From NCBI GenBank assembly GCA_950295325.1, contig OX485807.1, positions 30,971,666 through 31,035,665 of the forward strand: a stretch of DNA of 64,000 nucleotides, in the 5' to 3' direction. Shown here piece after piece: positions 31,508 to 42,022 of the stretch; the stretch's first letter is position 1, and the number at the start of each line of letters is the position of its first letter. Under the pieces are notes generated by a model. It made no database searches. It saw only the letters and a list, made by a program, of their open reading frames with translations, and had not been told where the DNA came from. Made by a program: the position numbers and the translations under genes. Source of the stretch: Polytrichum commune (Eukaryota > Streptophyta > Polytrichopsida > Polytrichales > Polytrichaceae).

Positions 31508-34500
31508 TCATTCCCCCTCTTCATCTTCATCTTCAACTTCATTTCCATTTTCAAGATCGTTTTCCGCAGCTGCGATACGTGCCAAGTTGTCTTTGGCAAA
31601 ATCTATATGTTTTTGCGGGATGGTCATTGTCTCTGATTTCGAACCTTTGCGTGGTTTCCAAGCACAAAGTATGGTATCTGTGTTTATCCAAACCGGTTCG
31701 TATGATGAGTCCATTATCCATTTGAAACCTTTTTTGGTGTCCCACCCTAAATATGTCCGGAGCACATTTTGATCTTTGGTGCTTGGACGGCAATATTCCA
31801 CCTCAATTTGGCGAAAATTTGGACTAGTTGGAACAAAGTTTGGTGATGACAATGCTTTCACCAACCAAATTGGCTTGGGATGCTCCTCATCCCCAGCACG
31901 TACGAGCAGCAAATAACCTTCGTGGCAATCAACCCCAACACGAAACGACGGCTCCGGTCGATTGCGAGCAGGGCCAACATAATGATCGTCCGCAGCGAAC
32001 TCTTCACGAACGTCCCCATTGTTGAACAACATGGCCTCAGATTCCACGACTGTCACTCGACTTTGTGGCCAAAACCCTTGTGTCAAACATGAATGTGTAT
32101 CAACATCGGGTGCTATCAATGCTGTGCGAATGCGATCCCAATACGCAATCAATGGTTCGTGGGTATCCCTAACACGTCTTGTGATGTCTTCCTCGCACAA
32201 TTCTTTCCAATACTCAATGAATCCGGATATACCTTTGATGATTTCTGGCCCATTCCTCATGGGGCTGGGTGTGCAAGGCTTCAGCTCACCATCAGGTAGC
32301 ACACATTTGCCATCTTCGTTTTTGCGCCAAATGAGTATCCCTTCCTTCGGACCCCAATTCGGGGAAGTGCACAAAACTTTGAATTGCATGGCGGGCAGAC
32401 CATCGTCACGCATATAAAATCGGAATTGTTGAGCCTTGGTGTGGCCCACTAGTCGGTCAGACCCCTTAAGAATGAATGGTTTTATAAACCGTTTGAAATC
32501 GGGCACTTCTTCAATCAAATGTGGAATGACTGGCACATTGTCCAAATCCATATATGATTTCATGAGAAGAGGAATTGTCGGAAAATCCTCCTCGTGCAAC
32601 TTCATACTTCAACGTCCAAATGAAGTGTCGATGTCATCGTGCGTGTGGCCAACCATCAAAAAAGACACAAACACTTCTTTGAAAATGCCCTTGGCTACCA
32701 GCAATGACCAGAAACAAAACACGTATCGACATTTGTTATCTTTGGCACAATTGTCAAGTTGCACGTGTAGAGTTCGAGGCAAAGGTTTAGCAAGAACGGG
32801 TTGTTCAGGCGGTTCTTGAAGTGAAGATAGACAAACTTCCTTCCCCTCTAGCACAACCTCATAAATCGGAGTTGTTCCACATCCAACAAAAAGAGCACGC
32901 GAGGATGATGTTGGTGGACTCTCAAGATCTCGTAGAAGTTTTGCAAAAGACCCTACGGTATGATTGGCATCGCCTGGATAGAAATCCAAGCCATAATGTG
33001 CATACTTGACGTCCACATGGCCATGTGCAATCATACCTGAATTAAGACATACAAATGAGAAGTACATTCCAATATCATATATATGAAGGAAATATGATAT
33101 TGCCGCAAGTAAGGAACAACCATGCACAGACGAGTTACGGATGCGCATCCGTAACTCTTAAAAATGAGTATGTGGGCACGCCAAAAAAATGAAAACCAAC
33201 GAACCTGTGACAGATATTGGCAGCTTGAAATATCCATCTGTGGCCTTTATTTTCCGCGCATAACAAGGGCAAGCGGTCTTCGCATGGTCCATTTTGTCAT
33301 GAATGATTGTCAACACCTCGTTCGGCCTCATTATCGATAAGGCGCGATTCTTGTAGTAGTCTTGACGGTGTGCCTCCTGGTTGTTGACATGCTCAATGTA
33401 TTTATGTTGATGTCTGGTGTGCGACTCGGTCCCTATTGGATGTGCGTCTCGAAGGCCTTTATATTTTTCACAAGCAGAACACCTGGCAAACTTATCCCCA
33501 GGCCTCTTCGTAATGTACTCTGCAAATTGTTGATTCTTGATCACACTCAATTTTGACAACGAAATCGGCCCACATCCAACATTTTCACCAACTTCATTAA
33601 CATCCACGAGTATGTTCTTCCATTTTGTCCATGTGGGTAAAACCATTTGAACAACCTTTTCCCCCGACGGCAAAGTGCGTGTCTTGTGTAGCATCGCATC
33701 CGCTAATGGCATAATGATGGTTGACAGAGTTGCAGCTGCTTGGAGTGTTGCCTCCCTGGGCTTCTTTGTACCTGAGTTGCCATGGAACCGAGAACGCCTT
33801 CCTTGCAGCGAGTAGTTCCGGAACCTATAAAAATCTGCCTTTGAAACGGCATGAATAATGTACCATGCCCGGCAACAAACTTCTATATTTTCCAAGGTCA
33901 CAACCTTACAACCTCCGGCATCCAAGTGCATGTTGCGATGTACTTCAAGTTTCTTGGCAGACTGCATATGAAAGTCGGCAAGCCACATCTCTTGCCTCAA
34001 AGATTTGATTTTGTCACGGGGAAATAGTTGGCAGCACTTCTTCGCACAACAATCCTTTGTGGCTACGGACCTAATAGATGTATCTCCCAATGTATGATCT
34101 CGACGACGCTGCGTGGGTTCACGAGGCACACGAACGGAATCATATTTACGACGACCTTGTCTGGGACGCATTGTGGCGAACAAAGACTGTTGCAGTTGCT
34201 CAAATCGGCGGGATTGATCCCACAAGCTCACACCATCGTGATGAACACTTCGCAAAGGCCATCGACAGAGAGAGAACCTCCAACCAGGAGGCACTTCCGA
34301 TGGAAGTAAGGAGTTCAATATGCACACCCCAACATCGTCCTCCCCGAGGGGTTTTGCATCAATACAATCCGTTGGATTCGAGTTCCTACAAACACCGTTG
34401 GCCACGGGAACGGCACATGCATTGAGTAGTACAACATCAAGATCAACCCACTGCTCCCGCGAATAACCCTCACATGGTGGTATGATTTCATCATCTGCAT

Positions 34501-34609
34501 CGGCCACACCATTTGTAGCTTCCTATTCCACGACATCTTCAAACTCGCTAGCATAGCTTGACGGTTCCGAGGAGAAATCGGACGCACTATCACCGACGTC
34601 GGAATCCAT
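31508..34609 (-). pseudogene. two-exon transposase-like gene (DUF7869-type), two nonsense mutations
   Basis: Exon 1 runs from ATG at 34609 to 33205 and exon 2 from 33036 to 31508, joined in phase (splicing restores a Gly codon). The total is about 975 codons. Exon 1 has Cys/His-rich segments (ARCSACEKYKGLRDAH and DKMDHAKTACPCYARKI). Exon 2 opens with GMIAHGHVDVKYAHYG and continues to TLHVQLDNCAKDNKCRYVF, then FKEVFVSFLMVGHTHDDIDT and SFGR. This D(KMDH)..LDN..NK..GHTH.DID..F layout is what I know from plant/fungal DUF7869-type proteins, which look like RNase-H-fold DDE transposases. The C-terminal third holds a BAH/Tudor-like GYLLLVRAGDEEHPKPIWLV block and an acidic EDEDEEGE tail. TAG at 34523-34525 and TGA at 32609-32611 (replacing Trp in FGRWSM) interrupt an otherwise open frame. 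The family name is recalled, not searched. Confidence 0.75.
33037..33204 (-). other. intron of the transposase-like gene
   Basis: 168 bp with donor ACAG/GTTCGT at 33205/33204 and acceptor AATTCAG/GTATGA at 33037/33036. Joining gives SVTG-MIAHG in frame, while reading through yields stops. A perfect 26-bp palindrome sits inside at 33132-33157 (core TTACGGATGCGCATCCGTAA). Confidence 0.8.
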
Positions 34610-34662
34610 GGCCACTACAAGAGAGCCAAATGAAGAATGAGATAAAATATAAGCAGTGTATG

Positions 34663-35467
34663 TTTACGGACGCCCGTCCGCAAATCATTATCTGATAAGA
34701 GATGTCAGGGTTAGGCGCAAACGTCTTGGCAAATTAGACAATGTATGTTTACGGACGCCCGTCCGTAAACATCCCTATGTCAAATGACAATTGTGTCCAA
34801 AACAAATAGGGTTGCAAGGAACCAAGAAGTCCCAGCCCCATTTACATTTACACTAAATTTTACCTCCTGGCCTTACCAGTAATGTATTTGAATGTGTACC
34901 AACGGTTTGTCTGTTTACGGACGCGCGTCCGTAAACATACCTTTACCTCATTACTAAACAAATGCAAAGAGGTTTGTATGTTTACGGACGCGCGTCCGTA
35001 AACCTACCTTTACCTCATTACTAAACAGATGCAAGAGGTTTGTATGTTTACGGACGCGCGTCAGTAAACCTACCTTTACCTCATTACTAGAACAGATGCA
35101 AGAGGTTTGTATGTTTACGGACGCGCGTCCGAAAACCTACCTTTACCTCATTACTAGAACAGATACAAAAGGTTCAAGATTTACGGACGTGCGTCCGTAA
35201 ATATTCATCAGAACAAATATGCATACTATCAAAACAGATAATAATTCACAACCCACATTGTAGATGACATACCACCATGTGACACCAAAAGGATGCATGT
35301 TTACGGACGCACGTCCGTAAACCTACTTGTAAATGCTCAATGAGCCAATGAAAATAGATTGAGATACTCAATGATGCAACGAGCCACTGAGAGATTCAAT
35401 AAGATATGAGATATTCAATAAGCAAATAAGTCAAGAGATGTAATGTTTACGGACGCGCGTCCGTAAA
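34663..35467. repeat. array of nine CG-rich palindromes upstream of the transposase-like gene
   Basis: The core TTACGGACGCGCGTCCGTAA, usually extended to 22-24 bp, occurs at 34663, 34748, 34914, 34981, 35047, 35113, 35180, 35300 and 35446 (first base of TTTACGGA). Four consecutive copies (34914-35134) lie in a 66-67-bp tandem repeat with the spacer ACCTACCTTTACCTCATTAC. The others have unrelated spacers, so the palindrome itself is the conserved unit. A few single-base changes break symmetry (for example at 35047 and 35113). Each copy contains two to three CG dinucleotides in its centre. Confidence 0.95.
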
Positions 35468-35499
35468 GTTCCGTAATTTGCGGCGTCATAATAGGACAC

Positions 35500-35700
35500 T
35501 TGAAGCGTGAACAATACCTGTCAGACATAGAATCCATCGCATTCAGAGATCCAGATAGTGCAAATCGAATATGGGTTTAGGGTATAATAGGTTCATTGCA
35601 ATAGGATCTATACCTGCGCGAAACAAGTATCCACCACACTACAAGGGTCTCAAGAGCGCAACCCACATCTGAGTTGCAAAAAGAGTCCCTTGGTGGGGGG
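35500..35700 (-). promoter_or_regulatory. possible 5' exons/promoter of the transposase-like gene
   Basis: On the minus strand two donor-like sites are seen: TTCGCGCAG/GTATAG near 35612 and TCTGACAG/GTATTG near 35514, the latter following an ATGGATTCTATG. This raises the possibility that transcription starts near 35.7 kb and that the palindrome array lies within a 5' intron. A CTTAAGGG motif lies near 35710. Inference only. Confidence 0.3.
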
Positions 35701-35719
35701 ATTTCCCTTAAGTACTCGT

Positions 35720-37073
35720 CGTCTTCCCTTGGATCCTTTCTTTAGCATAGGATACTAGCCGCCAACTCTTTCCTAAAAACAAAAACCTAATATTCCAACA
35801 TGGAGAATGCCAGCCTTGCAATGGAATGTGTATTCATGGCGGCCAACATGCATTTGACCATGACTCCACATAATGACAAAGCAAAAGGCATCTATATATT
35901 TATGGTGTACAACAAAACAAGTTGGTTAATATTATATGAGCAATAAACATTGTTGAGGGGGGGTTTATATTATTGGAGTACCCAATATTAAGAGTTCATT
36001 GTAGAATTTGTGGACAAAAAATTATAGAATCGTATAAAAAATCAACCACCACAACAACATTTGTAGTCCATGGACTATAAAAATATATGTGCTTTGGAAA
36101 TAATCTAGCAACTATTTAATTGTTTTGCATACAATCTTATGATATTAGAATATCATGTTCTCTCTTCTCATCTTGCATTTAATATTGTAATACAATCGGC
36201 CACCACCCTACCATCCAACCCTTTTAATTTTCCCACCTACACATAATATTATTAATACATACAGAAACTTTGATTTCCGTGAGGCCATGAAAATAGAACA
36301 TCTATGGACCTAGGTAGGGTTTAGGGTTTGGTGGGTTTAGGGTTTAGGGTTTGGTTGCAAGCATTCTTAGTTATTGAACAACACCAATTATTTTGCAAGA
36401 TGGAGTAAGTGGTGAAAAAGTATATGACATTGAACAAATATTCATGAAACTGTCAATAACAATTCTAATTGCCATGTACAAAATCTTCATTTGGTATCCT
36501 TTAATGAGAGCCATAAAACTTGGATTGTGTAACCCTAACTTTCATTTTTTTGAATCTTACTTTTTTTGGGTGAAATGTACCCCTTACATGCAAGTAAAAG
36601 ATTTAGCCGGGACTTGTTATCCTTTGATGTGACCCAAAGTTTAAAATGAAATGAAGGGATACAAATATGAAAACAATTAAGGCTTCGAAACATTGAAGAT
36701 CATTATAATATTTATGTTCCAAGCCGGCTTTAGCCATTTGCTCTTAACATATACTTTTGATGAAAGGTTTTGAAGATCATATATATTAATTGGTATTCTT
36801 TAATGGAGTACTTAACACATCAATCCATGTCACCATGGAAACAAAACTCTAGAATAAAAAACAGTTTGCTACTATTTGATGTAGGTGATATACAAGCTCG
36901 TGGAAGGATTCTATGAATCCCGATGGTTGTTTAATGTACAAGAGGGATGTAAATTTAATACATACCCTTGCGTGCACTTTTAATACAAGCTTACTAGACC
37001 TATGTTCAAAGGGATTGAATTAATTCATAATGTTGTGCAAGATAATATCATAGGCATATGACTTCAACCCTAT
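35720..37073. other. unassigned AT-rich sequence with telomere-like motif
   Basis: GGGTTTAGGGTTTGGTGGG and TTTAGGGTTTAGGGTTTGG lie at about 36315-36355, a short run of plant telomere-type TTTAGGG units. No gene recognised. Confidence 0.5.
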
Positions 37074-37760
37074 TAGATGGTATGAAATAAGAGCTTATAA
37101 CTCCAAACAAATACAAACATTTTCAAGAACTCTTGACACAAGATTCCAAAGAGTGTAGTTGGATTGACATCCCCCACTACCTCATTTTATCATTAAAACT
37201 CTCAAATGAGAGGCAAGCAATTTGGCCTCATGATTACAAGAAGTAGGGTAGTTGAATGGTCACCCTAGGTTCTAGACTTGCATTCATGCTAAACCCCTTA
37301 AACCCTAAACCCTCAACCCATAGTATTATGTCGTTCTTCTCAAAATATGGTGAAATTTCTTCCAAGCCTCGCACTTCGAGGTTATGTTATTGATACCGGC
37401 TTAGGATGACCTCAAGTGACGGACGAGAGTTATGTCCTCCAAGAATTAAAGAGATTAACATGCAAATTCATCCAAACCGAACATGAATGTCATTATTGTT
37501 CACCCTCTTTAGTATGACAAGTGTGAGAAACACAAAAATGTCATGTTATCTAGGTGTCGTCTTCTCATTCATATGACAAGTGGCGTAAAGTTGTCATATT
37601 ATTGAGGGAATACGAAATTATCATAATAAAAATGAGCGCAAAGATATATATACAACAAGTTTAATAGGCAATATAGATGATATGAAATAAGTCTAGAGCT
37701 AATAACTCCAAACAAATACAAATATTTTCAAAGACTCTTGATAGAGGAGTCCAAAGAGTG
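37074..37760 (+). repeat. pair of ~85-bp direct repeats
   Basis: 37074-37160 and 37674-37760 share ATG.TATGAAATAAG, ATAACTCCAAACAAATACAA and CTCTTGA..AGA.TCCAAAGAGTG. The left end of the TIR element (37501) lies between them. Confidence 0.7.
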
Positions 37761-39183
37761 GCATATGTCGATGTTTGTATTTACAAAATGCTTAATCTTT
37801 AAAAAAATTTATTGATGTAATTTAATTGTGGACAATGATATACTATCATACAATAAATAGTTGTAGCATATCATAATTCATAATAATAAGCGATAGTTAG
37901 TGCACTAGTCATTTAAAGTCCACTTACCTTCATATTGCAACAACTCCACAAAAAATGTTACACTTGAGTTACTCAACCTCATATTGTCCTATAGTTTCAA
38001 TACTGAAAACTTCCCTAGGCTTATCATTGTGAACTTAATAAACATTAGGATTTGTATTGTAGAATGGGTTTGGTTAGGGTATTAATAAATGAAAGGTGAC
38101 TAATATGACTCCAGGTCATGCATCTTCACCTTATGTTAGTTGGGCTTTGTCATAAATATGATGCTACATTGAAGGACTAATATCAAACAATCTATCATGT
38201 GGAGTTATGAAGTAATATGGTGTGAGTTGGGTTAGCACCATAGTCGGTTGGCAGAACAACAATTCCCAAATAAACCTACGAATGAAAATGTGAAATATAT
38301 AAATATTTATGTCGACATGGAAAAAATGAAATAAGGGTGATATTTAGGTTTCAGACCAAGAGCCTGCCACTATTTAATGAAAATAAGGGTTTCAAGAGAT
38401 TATTTTAAACAAAGACTATATTCGAGTACAAGGTGCAGAACCCAATTGTCACTGGTGCTATGTTTTTACAATTTGTATCTTACATGCTATGTTACTACCA
38501 TGTCCCTTCTCCTTTTGTCATTGTTAAATTTTAATCATATAATTAATGGTACACATTATATGTCACTTCCACTTATTACCATTAATAGTTGAAATTTAGT
38601 GTTTGAGTTCACAGTTAAAAGTACCTTACTTTCATAGGGTTAGTGATATTTAGTGTAATTGGATGTTGCGACTGGATGATGGTGACATGTCAACTAATAC
38701 TTATATGCATATGATATTGAGCAAGAAGTGTGTATAATGGTTGTTGAGTTGGTGGATGCCGTTTTGGGAATCAATAATGCAGAAGGCTTTGATTTTAATG
38801 TTAATTTGCATTTGGTTCATTTGGATGATGTTTTTTCACGTACAATATTAAAGCGTCAACGTTATGCATCATTGTTGTCTAATTTTTTATTAGACAACTT
38901 GTTTCACTTAGGTAGGCAACACTAGACTCAGATCACTGAACTCTTATTTCAATAATTATTGAGAACGCTTGTATTTGTTTGAAGTTATACGTTATTATTT
39001 CATACAATATATATAATAATTGCTTACATCCGTTGTGTGTGTTTTGAAGCTCATATTTCTTTTGTTTTTTTATTCGCTCAATAGTACGACAATTTTACAG
39101 CGTTTGTCATATTAACGAGAAGACAACATGTCGATAATACGACATTTTTTGTGATTTCCAAACGTGTCTTACTAAAGAGGGAG
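37501..39183. mobile_element. TIR-bounded DNA element, unclassified
   Basis: Left arm 37501-37615 (CACCCTCTTTAGTATGACA...) and right arm 39070-39183 pair in inverted orientation over about 115 bp at roughly 80% identity, including CTCTTTAGTA, CACAAAAA.TGTC, GTCTTCTC, ATATGACAA and TATTGAG blocks. Total 1683 bp. No matching target duplication is visible. Inside, a 65-codon plus-strand frame (38728-38925, VELVDAVLGINNAEGFDFN) is unrecognised. The long arms suggest a Mutator- or CACTA-like non-autonomous element, but this is open. Confidence 0.75.
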
Positions 39184-39734
39184 AGGTGTGCCACATACCT
39201 CTCCAATATGAACCTATAGGGTTCTGCCACGTGGCGATGGGGTGCGGGGTGGATGGAGCGTTGGGAGTCGGGGCGTTTGGGGGGCTCCTCTTGAGTACTT
39301 AAGGGTTTTAGGGTTTCATTCGCCCATTTTCACCCTCTCATTTCTCCGCCTCCCCTCTCTCGCTCTCCTTCCTCACATTCTTCTCACGCTCCTCTCTTGC
39401 TTCTCTAGGGTTTGTTGTTGTCACCCTAAACCCTCTCCTCCCCGCGTTCCTCTTGTTGTTGGCGCTTCTCTCCGCGCTCCTCTCCTCTTGCTGTTGGCGT
39501 TCCTCTTGCTCTCCTCTTGCTATTGGCGCTCCTCTTGCTCTCCGCGCTCCTCTTGCTGGTGGCGTTGCTCCTCTTGCTGTTGGCGCTCCTGGTCACCTCA
39601 CAAGGTTGTTTGTTGTTTGTGTTTGTGTTTGTTCTTGTGCTTGCTGGTTTGCTTTGCTTTGCTTTGTGCTTGTGCTTGTGCTTTGCTTTTGCTTTTGCTT
39701 TTGCTTTGCTTTGCTTGTGCTTTCTTGGCTTGTG
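39184..39734 (+). promoter_or_regulatory. promoter/5'UTR-like segment with minisatellite, interrupted by element B
   Basis: TACTTAAGGGTTTTAGGGTTTC (about 39295-39318, containing a telo-box AGGGTTT) is followed by a CT-rich leader, CTAGGGTTTG and CACCCTAAACCCTC, as in plant promoters and leaders. 39430-39592 is an 18-bp minisatellite (GCTCCTCTTGCTGTTGGC variants), and 39600-39734 is a TTTGCTTTGCTTGTG microsatellite. Element B begins immediately after. It could belong to a gene or to another LTR. Confidence 0.4.
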
Positions 39735-41961
39735 TGTGAGGCCAAACCCCCCACCCTTAAGCGTCCGTAGTCCGAGTAGTGGGTTTGGGCTCACATTCCT
39801 CCGCGGTATTGGATTTGGACTTGGATGAGTCCATAGTGCAAGGTTCACCCTTCAAGTGGTCTTGGATTTAACTTTGGTCTTTGCTTCCTTTGTCTTGCCA
39901 TCGCGAGAGTGCTCCACATTCTCCATTAAGTTGTGCACGTGGTTTATTTTTAAAGAGAGGATGCAAGTGTTAAAAAAAACACTATTCTCTATAGTCAATC
40001 TCAAATACATTTACTTGTGAAAGCCACACATAACACTAACTAGCATAATGTAACTAACTACTTGTCTATGAGCTAATTAGGTAGGCTATCTACTAAGCTC
40101 CTTCATGAACCCATCTCTTTACTTTCTAATTACATAAACCTAGCTCCTTCATAAACCCAGCTCCTTAGCTTCTAACTAAACAAACCCAGGTCCTTCATAA
40201 ACCCAGCTCTTTACTTTCTAACTAAACAAACCCAGCTCCTTCATAAACCCGGCTCCTTCATGAACCCACAACTTTGTAGTTGTAATTCCCAACTACCTCA
40301 CTAATTATTCAAGCCCTTAACTAATCTTCCTACCTAATTTCCCTAATTCTACTAACAACCCCTTTCTAATCACACAATTCTTCTCTAATCCTAAAATCCT
40401 AAAATCCTAGAGAGGAGAGGGGGAGAGAGAATTTCCTAACTTCACTAAGACTAACTAATCCACACAAGTATATTTTTGCACTCATCACAACATCAAGTGC
40501 TCAACTCTTAAACATGGAACTTGCAACCACGTGTATTCAAAACATGAACTTTAAGTACCACAATTTGGAATCATGAATTAACTTTAAAATCCTTCACGTC
40601 AACACTAATTCTACCAAGAGGTCAAGCCCTCTTCAAGGCTAACAAGCCTTGGCTCTCAAACTAAAAACTAAGCACACACATGTGCTCCAATATGGCTTCC
40701 CACACCCACAGTTATAACTCGTGGGGTGCCGTGGAGCACAAAGGAAAGAGAGGATGAGTGAGGGAAGAATGAGGGATTATATAGTAAGCTTGAGGGGGTG
40801 AGCACCCTCAAGGCTCACGATAAGCCCTTGAGATTTCCTCCTACTTAGTAGGCGCCAATCCTATCTTCTAAGCCTTCCTCCCTCAAATGATCAACAAGGA
40901 TCCTAATTCGAACATTTAACTAGCCTTGGCTTTCTACCTACCACACTTTACCAAACTTGGGATGCTTCAACCCAAACTTAGCCTCCTTCGCTTTCCGCCG
41001 CCATAACTTTCTCCCCTTACTTTCCCAAATCGTCGCTCACCACTTAATTCAAACCACGATGCTTAACTCGTGATTTGATTGGTGCTTTGAGAATTTGCTT
41101 ATCCTCCACCTTGCATTCTTCCTTGGGCCTTCCCCATTAAGTGGCCATGATGAGGTGGTCCACTTGTGCGCTCCATGTGATCCTCCATTCATCCCAATTC
41201 GAATGCACTTGCCTCTTGAGTCACTTTGGTTGTCTCCATCCATTTGTACTAGCCTACTCACTAACTACTCAATCCAAGTTCTCCTTCTAACTCACGATAA
41301 GCCCTTGAGATTTCCTCCTACTTAGTAGGCGCCAATCCTATCTTCTAAGCCTTCCTCCCTCAAATGATCAACAAGGATCCTAATTCGAACATTTAACTAG
41401 CCTTGGCTTTCTACCTACCACACTTTACCAAACTTGGGATGCTTCAACCCAAACTTAGCCTCCTTCGCTTTCCGCCGCCATAACTTTCTCCCCTTACTTT
41501 CCCAAATCGTCGCTCACCACTTAATTCAAACCACGATGCTTAACTCGTGATTTGATTGGTGCTTTGAGAATTTGCTTATCCTCCACCTTGCATTCTTCCT
41601 TGGGCCTTCCCCATTAAGTGGCCATGATGAGGTGGTCCACTTGTGCGCTCCATGTGATCCTCCATTCATCCCAATTCGAATGCACTTGCCTCTTGAGTCA
41701 CTTTGGTTGTCTCCATCCATTTGTACTAGCCTACTCACTAACTACTCAATCCAAGTTCTCCTTACCTATCCTCATTCACTCAAATCCTTCCGAAGGTAAA
41801 AACACAATAACAACTCACATCCTAGCCTCTTACAACATGGTACTTCTAAGACTAACATTTCACTCTTTTTATATTTTTGTGAAGTAACATGCTACTTCAA
41901 AGTGCATCAACTAACGTTTCAAGGGTCTAAGACTAAATGTGGGCACCCTTTTGGGCTCACA
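39735..41961 (-). repeat. element B 3' LTR with 477-bp internal duplication and 335-bp deletion
   Basis: In element sense it starts TGTGAGCCCAAAAGGGTGCC (41961) and ends GGTTTGGCCTCACA (39735). Compared with the other LTR it carries a tandem duplication of about 477 bp (40814-41290 and 41291-41767). It also lacks the 335 bp present at 49311-49645, with a CT microhomology at the junction. The distant solo LTR at 24100 contains sequence like that 335-bp segment, so absence here is a deletion. Minus-sense TATA-like CTATATAAT at 40776-40784. Confidence 0.9.
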
Positions 41962-42022
41962 TAATTGGCGACCATCGGGGGATGAATCCAAACATCTCTT
42001 GCTCCAAGGGTAAGTTGCCTAG
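41962..42022 (-). other. element B stop-to-LTR interval, no clear polypurine tract
   Basis: Only 61 bp separate the gag-pol stop from the 3' LTR. In sense orientation the last bases are pyrimidine/mixed (CATCCCCCGATGGTCGCCAA), not a polypurine tract. On the plus strand the same bases read TTGGCGACCATCGGGGGATG, resembling a PBS. See findings. Confidence 0.6.

Noticed and set aside
34663-35467. CRISPR-like array (regular repeats with spacers)
   Set aside because: Eukaryotic context, palindromic repeat, several identical spacers and variable spacing; it is a palindrome array with a minisatellite.
39242-39848. Long Leu/Cys-rich (+) and Lys/Ala/Ser-rich (-) frames
   Set aside because: Produced by the 18-bp minisatellite and TTTGC microsatellite; low complexity and overlapping on both strands.
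41095-41887. 75-89-codon plus-strand frames repeated at 41572 and 58210
   Set aside because: Located in LTR copies of element B and duplicated with the LTR; no protein features.
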